From Priestia megaterium (GTDB lineage: Bacteria; Bacillota; Bacilli; Bacillales; Bacillaceae_H): DNA of 64,000 nt. The stretch spans positions 3,253,501 through 3,317,500 of the forward strand of contig NZ_CP023317.1 in NCBI RefSeq assembly GCF_009497655.1, in the 5' to 3' direction. The notes beneath the pieces are model-generated. The model made no database searches. It worked only from the letters and a program-made list of their open reading frames with translations, and had not been told where the DNA came from. The translations under genes were made by a program, and so were the position numbers. This document shows positions 1-7,292 of the stretch, piece by piece. The stretch's first letter is position 1. Each line of letters starts with the position of its first letter.

Positions 1-333
1 ATGTGGAACTTCTCATTCCCTCCAGTGATGAAAGCATACTTAGATGCTGTAGCAGTAGCTGGAAAATCATTTAAATATACAGCAGAAGGTTCTGTAGGTC
101 TATTAACAGATAAAAAAGCGTATCATATTCAAGCAAACGGCGGTATCTACTCTCGCGGCCCTGCTGGTGAACTAGAAATGGGTCACCGCTATATGCGCAT
201 TATGATGAACTTCTTTGGGGTTCCTTCTATCGGAAGCCTATTTGTAGAAGGACAGGCTGCAATGCCAGATAAAGCACAAGAAATTAAAGAAGACGGTATT
301 GCTCGCGCTAAAGAAGCTGCACGTACGTTCTAA
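1..333 (+). CDS. azoR: FMN-dependent NADH-azoreductase, C-terminal part (partial at window edge)
   Basis: Only the last 110 residues are present; the true start lies before the window. The opening residues MWNFSFPP match the PMWNF loop that contacts FMN in AzoR-type flavodoxin-fold quinone/azo reductases (usual length about 210), followed by the [10 protein letters not shown] segment typical of the family. These cytoplasmic dimers use NAD(P)H for two-electron reduction of quinones and azo dyes. In B. subtilis the paralogues answer to the quinone sensors MhqR and YodB, which fits the MhqR-like site and ring-cleaving dioxygenase about 4 kb away. A strong terminator follows. Confident in family; which paralogue is unclear. 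Confidence 0.9.
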   Translation: MWNFSFPPVMKAYLDAVAVAGKSFKYTAEGSVGLLTDKKAYHIQANGGIYSRGPAGELEMGHRYMRIMMNFFGVPSIGSLFVEGQAAMPDKAQEIKEDGIARAKEAARTF

Positions 334-343
334 TAACAAATAT

Positions 344-390
344 AAGCACAAAAAAAAGGAACATCTCCCCATGTTCCTTTTTTTGTGCTT
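344..390. terminator. Bidirectional intrinsic terminator
   Basis: Long stem between AAGCACAAAAAAA and its complement with an inner GGAACAT/ATGTTCC pair. It lies between the convergent azoreductase and GNAT genes and has A/T tracts on both sides. Confidence 0.85.
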
Positions 391-394
391 ACAA

Positions 395-934
395 TTATAT
401 CTTTGCTTCCCCGCGCAGCAGCGAATAAACATATGTATCAAACGGGATATTGTTTTGATATAGGTACTCTCTTAACGTCCCTTCTTTTTTAAATCCTACT
501 TTGCTTAACAAAGCGATAGATCCGCTATTTTGCGTAAATACAATCGCTCCTATGCGATTGTATTGAAGTTCGTGGAAGCCATAAGAAATCGCTTCATGAA
601 CGGCTTCCGTTGCGTATCCTTTGTTCCAGTGCTCTGGAAAAAGAGCATAGCTTATATTTGCTTTTTTATGCTCTGAAGACCACTCTTGAAACCCTATTGT
701 GCCAATCAGCTTTTCGTTTCCTTTTAGCTGAATCCCCCATTTAATCAACTGCTTTTCTTCGTAGCCTTTGGAAAAATTCTCAATGATCCCTTTCACTTGG
801 TCAATCGATTCTAAAGATTTTTGCCCGTAATAGCGCAGCACGTCTTCATCAGAAAAGCATTCTAAAATCTCGCCCGCATCATTTTCTACAATTTTTCTTA
901 ATATCAGCCGTTTTGTCTCTAATTCCGGAAACAT
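395..934 (-). CDS. GNAT family N-acetyltransferase (RimJ/RimL-like)
   Basis: A 179-residue protein opening with ETKRLILRK, the usual N-terminus of RimJ/RimL-type GNAT enzymes. The acetyl-CoA pyrophosphate loop is seen as HWNKGYATEA near residues 102-111, and a C-terminal beta strand/helix (SKVGFKKEGTLREY) is typical of the fold. It should transfer an acetyl group from acetyl-CoA to an amine (protein N-terminus, antibiotic or small metabolite); the substrate cannot be told. Start chosen at the ATG preceded by AAGAGGGAAG. The gene is monocistronic and convergent with the azoreductase. Confidence 0.85.
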   Translation of the reverse strand: MFPELETKRLILRKIVENDAGEILECFSDEDVLRYYGQKSLESIDQVKGIIENFSKGYEEKQLIKWGIQLKGNEKLIGTIGFQEWSSEHKKANISYALFPEHWNKGYATEAVHEAISYGFHELQYNRIGAIVFTQNSGSIALLSKVGFKKEGTLREYLYQNNIPFDTYVYSLLRGEAKI

Positions 935-1132
935 TTTCTTCCCTCTTTTCTGCGCAGCTTATCTATCTACGGTAAACCATACTATTCTCCTCTCAACTAG
1001 CAATATCCTGCTAAAACCTCACCCGGGAGGGCTCATTTCCTATCCAAATAGTCGATTTACAGCAGAGATAGTGGTATTTTATATAGTGGGCATACGTTGC
1101 TTTTTATCAATACAGAGGCGGTGAACGCAGAA

Positions 1133-1342
1133 ATGAGCCAAGATAAAGAATTGCTGTCCACGATACACGCTCTTCAAAAAGAGCTGCAGCAAGAAAAAGA
1201 AAACCGTGCGTATATGCAAAAAGATATGGACGAACTAAGAAGCGCTTTATTACAATCAGAACAAGTAAAACAAAACTTAATCGATCAGCTAGAAAAGAAA
1301 GTTGATTTGATTTTAACGTTGATTCAAAAAGGAGACGCATAA
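1133..1342 (+). CDS. Small coiled-coil protein of unknown function
   Basis: About 69 residues, almost wholly helical and charged (runs such as ALQKELQQEKENRAYMQKDM), with heptad spacing consistent with a coiled coil. I start it at the ATG preceded by GAGGCGGTG at good spacing rather than at an upstream in-frame ATG that lacks a ribosome site. It sits four bases before the next gene and is probably cotranscribed with it, so the two may act together, for example a soluble coiled-coil partner of the anchored exported protein. No family recognised. Confidence 0.55.
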   Translation: MSQDKELLSTIHALQKELQQEKENRAYMQKDMDELRSALLQSEQVKQNLIDQLEKKVDLILTLIQKGDA

Positions 1343-1346
1343 AGGA

Positions 1347-1871
1347 ATGGATTTTTTAAAAAACAGCAAAATACTATACACCATTGTAGCACTTGTGATT
1401 GCTCTCATCGCTGTATTTACCAACAATTCGCCTATTTCCCTCATTCAGCAGCATGAAAATTCAAGCAGCACATCCAGCAGTACATCGGGGAGTACATCGG
1501 ACACTACATCAAGCAACGAATGCTCTGCAGAGACTCAAAGCGACAGGTTATTTACCGGCAAAGAGCTTGTCTTACAAGAAGGAAATGATAAATACGGATA
1601 TTGCCACATTGTCGCGCATATGCAAAAACCAGGAGCGGACAATTACCATGGTAAAAGCCAATTCAGCAAGTATTTAAATGAAAAACAAGCCATGTCTATT
1701 GCCGAAAAAGTCATTAACGAAGGTGAAGACGGCACCAATAATAAATCTGGCAATTACGTTAAAGAAAAATATATTAGTTCTTTAAACCAAGAAGTTAGAG
1801 TTGTGTATACCGACTACAGAGGCAAAGACTACGACTACAGTGTAACGACCATGTATCCAATAGGTCATTAA
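1347..1871 (+). CDS. Membrane-anchored exported protein of unknown function
   Basis: A 174-residue protein with a short basic N-terminus, one hydrophobic segment (about residues 9-25), then a low-complexity Ser/Thr linker (about 38-57) and a globular extracytoplasmic domain. Two Cys residues (in NECSAET and GYCHIVA) could form a disulphide outside the cell. This is the layout of a signal-anchored or secreted surface protein with a flexible tether. It follows the coiled-coil gene in an apparent two-gene unit and ends just before a terminator. No family recognised. Confidence 0.6.
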   Translation: MDFLKNSKILYTIVALVIALIAVFTNNSPISLIQQHENSSSTSSSTSGSTSDTTSSNECSAETQSDRLFTGKELVLQEGNDKYGYCHIVAHMQKPGADNYHGKSQFSKYLNEKQAMSIAEKVINEGEDGTNNKSGNYVKEKYISSLNQEVRVVYTDYRGKDYDYSVTTMYPIGH

Positions 1872-1885
1872 CCCTAATATATACA

Positions 1886-1919
1886 ATGAAAAAGCAGGCC
1901 CACGCCTGCTTTTTTTCAT
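1886..1919 (+). terminator. Intrinsic terminator
   Basis: AAGCAGGC/GCCTGCTT stem with a T-run, just after the exported-protein gene. Confidence 0.85.
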
Positions 1920-2062
1920 TATACCTCTTCTCATTATCTACAGCTCTAGAAAGTTAATAATTGATTTAAAGTCTATTTGACATGTAAAAAACCCAACTTT
2001 AGACTGTTAAATTTTGGAGATATGACAGTAGCACTTTTACCTCTTGGACATATTCTAAATAT

Positions 2063-2092
2063 AAAAAAGAAACAGTCCTTTGCTTCTTTTTT
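2063..2092 (+). repeat. Short A/T inverted repeat in the tyrosinase leader
   Basis: AAAAAAGAA and TTCTTTTTT form perfect 9-bp arms around a 12-nt spacer, ending a few bases before the tyrosinase Shine-Dalgarno. The stem is weak and may be a remnant terminator or have no role. Confidence 0.3.
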
Positions 2093-2109
2093 AAGAAAGA
2101 GGTTTAAAA

Positions 2110-3003
2110 ATGAGTAACAAATATAAAGTCAGAAAAAACGTATTACATCTTACAGACACCGAAAAAAGAGATTTTATTCGTGCCGTGCTAATACTAAAGG
2201 AAAAAGGAATATATGACCGCTATGTAGCCTGGCATGGTGCAGCAGGTAAATTTCATACTCCTCCGGGCAGCGATCGAAATGCAGCACATATGAGTTCTGC
2301 TTTTTTGCCGTGGCATCGTGAATACCTTTTGCGATTCGAACGTGACCTCCAGTCGATCAATCCAGAAGTAACCCTTCCTTATTGGGAATGGGAAACGGAT
2401 GCACAGCTGCAGGATCCATCACAATCAGCAATTTGGAACGCAGATTTTATGGGCGGAAACGGAAATCCCAAAAAGGATTTTATCGTCGATACCGGGCCAT
2501 TTGCAGCTGGGCGCTGGACGACGATCGATGAACAAGGAAATCCTTCCGGAGGGTTAAAACGTAATTTGGGCGCAACGAAAGAGGCACCTACACTCCCTAC
2601 TCGAGATGATGTTCTCAAAGCTTTAAAAATAACTCAATATGATACGCCGCCTTGGGATATGACCAGCCAAAACAGCTTTCGTAATCAGCTTGAAGGATTT
2701 ATTAACGGGCCGCAGCTTCACAATCGTGTACACCGTTGGGTTGGCGGACAGATGGGCGTTGTCCCTACTGCTCCGAATGATCCTGTCTTCTTTTTACACC
2801 ACGCAAATGTGGATCGTATTTGGGCTGTATGGCAAATTGTTCACCGCAATCAAAACTATCTGCCGATGAAAAACGGGCCGTTTGGTCAAAACTTTAGAGA
2901 TCCGATGTATCCTTGGAATACAACCCCTGAAGATGTTATCAACCATCGAAAGCTTGGGTACGTATACGATATAGAATTAAGAAAATCAAAACGTTCATCA
3001 TAA
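2110..3003 (+). CDS. tyr: Tyrosinase (type-3 copper monophenol/diphenol oxidase)
   Basis: A 297-residue enzyme oxidising L-tyrosine and L-DOPA to dopaquinone, the entry to melanin. All six copper ligands are present: His42, His60 and His69 for CuA and His204, His208 and His231 for CuB, the numbering known for B. megaterium tyrosinase. Asn205 and Arg209 beside the CuB ligands and Val218 at the pocket also match that enzyme. There is no signal peptide and no caddie (MelC1-like) gene next to it, unlike Streptomyces. Start is the ATG after AAAGAGGT. It stands alone, with AT-rich leader DNA upstream. Confidence 0.96.
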   Translation: MSNKYKVRKNVLHLTDTEKRDFIRAVLILKEKGIYDRYVAWHGAAGKFHTPPGSDRNAAHMSSAFLPWHREYLLRFERDLQSINPEVTLPYWEWETDAQLQDPSQSAIWNADFMGGNGNPKKDFIVDTGPFAAGRWTTIDEQGNPSGGLKRNLGATKEAPTLPTRDDVLKALKITQYDTPPWDMTSQNSFRNQLEGFINGPQLHNRVHRWVGGQMGVVPTAPNDPVFFLHHANVDRIWAVWQIVHRNQNYLPMKNGPFGQNFRDPMYPWNTTPEDVINHRKLGYVYDIELRKSKRSS

Positions 3004-3234
3004 CCACTCTAGAAACAGCTGTGCGCAGTCAAAAACAGGTAAACCCCTTCCCTTCTGACATAACTTATAAGGCCACAAACACCGTAAAACTCACTGCTTC
3101 ATTTCCATTCACCATAAAATATAGTTAATTAACCATAATTGGGCTGTGAATAAGCTTCATATGAGGACCTTGGAACATATGAATAAGTTATCAAAGCTTT
3201 ATAAAAGTTTTATAAATGAAGGGAAGATATCAAA

Positions 3235-3498
3235 ATGCATAATAACGTAAACGCACCTTTTAGTTCTAATGAAAATATGCCGTTCTCACCTGCTATGGCT
3301 CACCACGGCTACGCTGCTCCCGCTTATGACCATATGATTCCACACTGCGGATACACAATGCCGGACTATGGATATATGGAATGTGGATATAGCGTTCCTT
3401 GCCACAGAGGTAGTGGTTTTGCCATTATCATCGTACTGTTTATTTTACTCATTATCATTGGTGCATGTGGTTTCAATTTCTGCCACGATGAGTGTTAA
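3235..3498 (+). CDS. YjcZ-family small membrane protein with an aromatic-rich N-terminal extension
   Basis: The C-terminal part has the YjcZ/sporulation small-protein signature, GSGFAIIIVLFILLIIIGAC, a single membrane helix preceded by Gly-Ser. Family members are often 25-50 residues; this one is 87, with about 55 extra residues rich in Tyr, His, Pro and Met and repeating the pattern GY-(M/A)P. Several Cys lie around the helix. YjcZ proteins are associated with spores or the forespore membrane, but the function is unknown. The N-terminal repeat could be surface exposed or metal binding (inference only). Good ribosome site GAAGGGAAG. Confidence 0.75.
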   Translation: MHNNVNAPFSSNENMPFSPAMAHHGYAAPAYDHMIPHCGYTMPDYGYMECGYSVPCHRGSGFAIIIVLFILLIIIGACGFNFCHDEC

Positions 3499-3501
3499 CC
3501 C

Positions 3502-3533
3502 AAAAAACTCCAGTATAAACACTGGAGTTTTTT
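3502..3533. terminator. Bidirectional intrinsic terminator
   Basis: AAAAAACTCCAGT/ACTGGAGTTTTTT perfect stem, 6-nt loop, between the convergent YjcZ-like and dioxygenase genes. Confidence 0.9.
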
Positions 3534-3555
3534 CATGTCTTAATCGCTGCAAACC

Positions 3556-4533
3556 TTATAGCGTTTCGTCCAAATCTAGAGGTCTCAGCTTCTCTTCGAT
3601 TTCTTTGCGCTTTGGCTCTAAAAATGGCGGCAGCGCTAATGTTTGGCCCATCGTTTCAAGCGGTTCATCGGTCGCAAATCCAGGTGTGTCCGTTGATAAT
3701 TCAAATAAAATGCCGTTTGGTTCTCTGAAGTAAAGTGCTTTGAAATAGTATCGTTCTACTTTACCAGAATTCGGCAGACTGTTTTCATCTAATCGACTTG
3801 CCCACTTATTGTATTCTTCTTCATTTGGAACACGGAAGGCAACGTGATGAACGCCACCGCGCCCTAAGCGAACTTTCGGCAAATCGGGTCTCGTTTCAAT
3901 ATGAACTTCGGCTCCGCTTCCGCCTTCACCTGTTGCATAAACCAAAATATCTCTATGATCTCCTGCACGAGATGGATAAGAACCCACGTAGCGAAATCCC
4001 ATAATGTTTGTTAGTACGTCAACAGTTGGTTCTGCCGTGCCCACCGTTAGCGTGACCGGTCCTAAGCCGATGATCGCATGTTCTAACGGAATGTCTTCGC
4101 GCTTCCACGGCACGCCTGCTCTTACACCTTTTTCACCGTTGTCCGCGACAAGAAGCAAACGTGTACCTTCGTAATCTTTAAATGCTAATGTATCACGATT
4201 AGCTCGTTTAGCTATTTCTTCATATTCCACTCCGTGCTGCTCGAAGCGTTCTTTCCAAAAGTGTAGAGAATCCGTACTTTTAACGCGAAGCGACACAGTC
4301 GAAATGTCAGATGCACCTTCATGTGTTCTTGCAAGCCCTGGAATATCAAAAAACGTTACTTCCGTTCCTGGGGTCCCTTCTCCATCTGCATAAAATAAGT
4401 GGTAAGACTGAGTGTTATCTTGATTCACCGTTTTTTTTACTAATCGCATGCCTAAAACTTTAGTGAAAAACTGATAGTTTTTCTCAGCTTTCCCCGTCAG
4501 AATAGATACATGATGCAACCCTAACAATTCCAT
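3556..4533 (-). CDS. Ring-cleaving dioxygenase, MhqO-like (vicinal oxygen chelate fold)
   Basis: A 325-residue two-module glyoxalase/extradiol dioxygenase protein. The N-terminal module begins LLGLHHVSILTG and the C-terminal one carries GGVHHVAFRVP and ILFELSTDTPG, supplying the His/His/Glu metal set. MhqA/MhqE/MhqO homologues in B. subtilis are induced by hydroquinones and catechols and are thought to open the ring of quinone adducts. Its promoter region holds a perfect ATCT-N8-AGAT palindrome of the MhqR type, supporting induction by quinone-like electrophiles. Start is the ATG after AGAGGCGG. MhqO itself versus another paralogue cannot be decided. Confidence 0.88.
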   Translation of the reverse strand: MELLGLHHVSILTGKAEKNYQFFTKVLGMRLVKKTVNQDNTQSYHLFYADGEGTPGTEVTFFDIPGLARTHEGASDISTVSLRVKSTDSLHFWKERFEQHGVEYEEIAKRANRDTLAFKDYEGTRLLLVADNGEKGVRAGVPWKREDIPLEHAIIGLGPVTLTVGTAEPTVDVLTNIMGFRYVGSYPSRAGDHRDILVYATGEGGSGAEVHIETRPDLPKVRLGRGGVHHVAFRVPNEEEYNKWASRLDENSLPNSGKVERYYFKALYFREPNGILFELSTDTPGFATDEPLETMGQTLALPPFLEPKRKEIEEKLRPLDLDETL

Positions 4534-4580
4534 CTGATCCGCCTCTTTTCATAATATATAAATTTTTTAACTCACGCTAA

Positions 4581-4619
4581 AATTATCTTTAATTTAATTA
4601 TCTTTAATTAAAGATAATT
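4581..4619 (-). promoter_or_regulatory. MhqR-like operator: 24-bp palindrome plus a direct half repeat
   Basis: Positions 4596-4619 are a perfect 24-bp palindrome of the form ATCT-TTAATTAA-AGAT with AATT flanks. The left half is also repeated directly at 4581-4594. The spacing ATCT-N2-AATT-N2-AGAT equals the MhqR box described in B. subtilis. It lies about 50-85 bp upstream of the dioxygenase start. Confidence 0.65.
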
Positions 4620-4744
4620 TTAAAGGATATACAGCCTGTTTGTCAATAACAAGAAAATGTTGTGAACATAAAAAAGAAACTAAACACATAGTTAGTTTCT
4701 TTTTGGATTTAAGCTACCGAATAGATCATTCTTTCAACTAGCCC

Positions 4745-5368
4745 TTACTTTTTAAGCGCGCGCTGCACATTTTGTTTCATCAGGGCTGCAATTTTCTTTT
4801 CATTTTCACGCGACGTCTGCTCTAATTTTTCTATAACTAGCTGCTGTCTCTCTGCTGAATGATTTTGACTTATCTTTTGTTTGCCTTCCATTTTAGTGAT
4901 ATCGATTTTAAATCCAACGATTCCTTTACTTAAACCATTCATATAAGCAGGATCAACGTCATTTAGTGTATATGTACTTCTCGGACTTTCATATTTCTCC
5001 ACCATCTTCCTCAGCAGCCCAAGCAGTTCTGCTGGTTCTTCAATCATTTTCATCGTTCCATACACGTGAACAGCTTCATAATTCCATGTTGGTACAGCTT
5101 GATTCGTTTCATACCAAGACGGTGAAATATAGCAGTGAGGCCCTTGAAACACAATCAAAATATCTTGATTTTCAGCATCTTTCCACTGCTGATTCGGACG
5201 AGCAAAATGTCCGTATAAAGCTTTTTCTTTCCGGTTTAACATCAGGGGCAAATGAGTAGCATAAGGCTTTTCGTTATGATACGAAAACAAAGTGGCGAAT
5301 CCATTATCTTCAATAAAATCATACATGATTTGTTCATCATTCACTTTAAAATACTTTGGAATATACAT
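4745..5368 (-). CDS. paiB: PaiB-family FMN-binding negative regulator
   Basis: A 207-residue split-barrel flavin-binding protein of the PaiB/FMN_bind_2 family, recognisable from MYIPKYFK at the N-terminus, the ATHLPLML strand and the strongly conserved YISPSWYE and VPTWNYEAVHVYG stretches. In B. subtilis PaiB acts with the acetyltransferase PaiA and represses protease and sporulation genes. No paiA neighbour is found here, although a GNAT gene is about 4 kb away. The C-terminal tail (about residues 165-207) is helical, basic and less conserved. Start is the ATG after AAAGGAG. Confidence 0.88.
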   Translation of the reverse strand: MYIPKYFKVNDEQIMYDFIEDNGFATLFSYHNEKPYATHLPLMLNRKEKALYGHFARPNQQWKDAENQDILIVFQGPHCYISPSWYETNQAVPTWNYEAVHVYGTMKMIEEPAELLGLLRKMVEKYESPRSTYTLNDVDPAYMNGLSKGIVGFKIDITKMEGKQKISQNHSAERQQLVIEKLEQTSRENEKKIAALMKQNVQRALKK

Positions 5369-5600
5369 CGGCGCTTCTCCTTTATCTCTTATTTAGTAAA
5401 AGATATAATACTATACGCGTTTGCAACAGCGTCAGTTATAAACTTTTTATGGAGGTCAGCAAACATTTAATCGTTTATGAATCGATTTTTTAAGAAGCTT
5501 ATGCTACACTGCTGTGATGTAAACCGCTGATTTTTAATATGTATTTATTTAGCACATGATGCAATTAAATATTTGTTGATTAAATACAGAGTTTGAACCT

Positions 5601-5627
5601 AAAAAAAGAAGAGCTTGTTAGCAGCTC
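5601..5627 (-). terminator. Intrinsic terminator
   Basis: GAGCT/AGCTC hairpin followed on the minus strand by a T-run, just past the stop of the next upstream minus-strand gene. Confidence 0.65.
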
Positions 5628-5638
5628 CTTTCTCACGT

Positions 5639-6016
5639 TTATCTATACAATTGAGGATTTTTTTCTCGTTTGATAGGTCCGCCTTTGGCTATATGCCACT
5701 CAATGACGCAATCCGTCAAGCGATCGTATACGTCGTCTTCTAAATACGGATCTTCTGCTGAAGTAAGCAAGGTGTGAACATCGGCTTTTATTTCGGCTAG
5801 CATAGCTGCGCTGAATACGTCCGGGTCATTTAATACGTCTAATATATATAACACCAGCATCTCAAACCCGCTGTCCCAATTGGCATTTCCGTTTCCTTGA
5901 GCTTCACAGCGGAGCTTTTCAATAGCTCGGATAACCTCGCCTTCTACAATATCCGACTGCCCATTTCTCGGGACATAGTTTACCCATAGTTCTTTTGCTT
6001 CGTCAAAATATTTCAT
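5639..6016 (-). CDS. Conserved-looking hypothetical protein (125 aa)
   Basis: An acidic soluble protein with no signal peptide or membrane segment, predicted mostly helical. It has a central hydrophobic helix (GFEMLVLYILDVLND) and Trp residues near both ends (ELWVNYV, IEWHIAKGG). Nothing catalytic is evident, and I do not recognise the family. The ribosome site AAAGGAGTAGAG precedes the ATG. It lies 23 bp after the small glycine-rich gene on the same strand and may be cotranscribed with it. Confidence 0.65.
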   Translation of the reverse strand: MKYFDEAKELWVNYVPRNGQSDIVEGEVIRAIEKLRCEAQGNGNANWDSGFEMLVLYILDVLNDPDVFSAAMLAEIKADVHTLLTSAEDPYLEDDVYDRLTDCVIEWHIAKGGPIKREKNPQLYR

Positions 6017-6039
6017 TCTCTACTCCTTTCTTCAGAAAT

Positions 6040-6213
6040 TTATTCCTTATTGTTTCTTTGATTCATCGTCGTTCCAAAAACAACGCCTAGTGAGGTCCCA
6101 ATCGCAATACCAAACCCAATATTATTCATCAACATCCCAAGAGAAGCCCCCATTGCAATGCCCAGACCTAATCCCATTCCTAGATAATCTGTCTTTTTCT
6201 TTTCTTCAGACAA
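6040..6213 (-). CDS. Small glycine-zipper membrane protein, TTG start
   Basis: A 57-residue protein: a charged head (MSEEKKKTDY), then two glycine-zipper membrane helices built on GxxxG-like repeats (GMGLGLGIAMGASLG and GFGIAIGTSLGVVFG), and a polar tail. The start is a TTG preceded at ideal distance by AAGGAG, with no in-frame ATG that keeps the first helix. Such tightly packing helices suggest an oligomeric membrane protein; the role is unknown. It precedes the 125-residue gene on the same strand. Confidence 0.7.
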   Translation of the reverse strand: MSEEKKKTDYLGMGLGLGIAMGASLGMLMNNIGFGIAIGTSLGVVFGTTMNQRNNKE

Positions 6214-6290
6214 AAAACCACTCCTTTTTCTCCTATTTTATTGATACCTTTTATACGTAAAAACTGCGCTAAAAGTTTCATAAAAATGGA

Positions 6291-6317
6291 AAAAAGCAGT
6301 CGCTGTAACTGCTTTTT
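6291..6317 (-). terminator. Intrinsic terminator
   Basis: AAAAAGCAGT/ACTGCTTTTT stem, 7-nt loop. The only candidate gene ending here is the tiny minus-strand ORF next to it. Confidence 0.55.
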
Positions 6318-6393
6318 AAATGATGAGCTGATAAACGGCCTTTCCGAGCAGCAAAATCGACGTAAGCATGCAGATTACACCGAATACATACAT
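6316..6393 (-). CDS. Possible tiny membrane peptide (25 aa)
   Basis: An ATG-initiated frame encodes MYVFGVICMLTSILLLGKAV plus YQLII, a convincing single membrane helix. It ends at the base of a terminator hairpin read in the same direction. An in-frame TTG adds eight residues upstream, but neither start has a good Shine-Dalgarno. Kept at low confidence because hydrophobic frames arise by chance in AT-rich DNA. Confidence 0.25.
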   Translation of the reverse strand: MYVFGVICMLTSILLLGKAVYQLII

Positions 6394-6505
6394 CGTTTTA
6401 CGTGCAGAAAAATACAAACAACTCAACAGGGAAAGGTATCCAAACCTTAAGAAAAGGGCAGTTTAAAAATAAAAAACTTTTCTTACTTAAAAAGGATGGA
6501 TCACG

Positions 6506-7072
6506 TTGACAACCAATCAAAAGGAATATCTTGAAAAAATACATAGCATACAGGAAGATCTCTCCAAAACGTGGGCTGAATATTGGCATCACTACTCGAG
6601 TCCAAGCTCTTGGCAGTTTTGGGTGACCTTGGGCGCTTTTATTTTGCCTTTAGTCATTCTCTATTTTTTTATTGATCGGAAAAAAGCCTTTCACTTAGGG
6701 TTTTATGGATTTAACGTGCACGTTTGGTTTCACTATAGTGATACCGCTGGCGTTTATAACGGGCTGTGGACGTATCCTTACCAAATCAACACAATCATAC
6801 CCGTAAGCTTTAGCCTAGATGCTTCGCTTATTCCTGTCTCTTTTATGTTGCTTTACCAATGGACGATCAACCGTCATAAAAATTATTATTTATATGCAAC
6901 GGCTCTTTGTTTATTTTTTGCTTTTATTTTCAAACCATTATTAACAGGGATCGGCTTTTTCCAGCTGCATGAATGGGCTACTTACGGTTATTTATTTGTA
7001 TTTTATCTCGGGGTGATAGTGCTATCAAAATGGATTACCAATCTGTTTCTTTATTTTGAAAAGCAGAATTGA
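6506..7072 (+). CDS. CBO0543-type integral membrane protein
   Basis: A 188-residue protein with about five membrane helices, a 40-residue polar N-terminus (KIHSIQEDLSKTWAEYWHHY) and aromatic-rich loops. The pattern of helices broken by YDR/ID-RKKAF and a YxYPYQ loop resembles the CBO0543 membrane family, which is abundant in spore-forming Firmicutes and of unknown role. It starts at TTG behind AAAGGATGG. The gene is monocistronic, with a terminator just after. Confidence 0.6.
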   Translation: MTTNQKEYLEKIHSIQEDLSKTWAEYWHHYSSPSSWQFWVTLGAFILPLVILYFFIDRKKAFHLGFYGFNVHVWFHYSDTAGVYNGLWTYPYQINTIIPVSFSLDASLIPVSFMLLYQWTINRHKNYYLYATALCLFFAFIFKPLLTGIGFFQLHEWATYGYLFVFYLGVIVLSKWITNLFLYFEKQN

Positions 7073-7089
7073 ATATGTTGAGTACATGT

Positions 7090-7129
7090 AAAAAAACGTA
7101 AGCTTCTTTAAAAAGACCTTACGTTTTTT
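7090..7129. terminator. Intrinsic terminator
   Basis: AAAAAACGTAAG and CTTACGTTTTTT form perfect 12-bp arms. Confidence 0.85.
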
Positions 7130-7292
7130 GTAGTGGCTTTATTTACTCCCTGTCAGCTTCCTCAAAAGATAGCACGCTTGTTTCATCTCACAGTATCTCT
7201 TTTGTAAGCAGCCCATTTTGCTTGTGTAGATTTAGAACATGCTGCATCTAGCAATAATAAAACTTCTGTTACTAAGGAGAATCGCAATTTTC

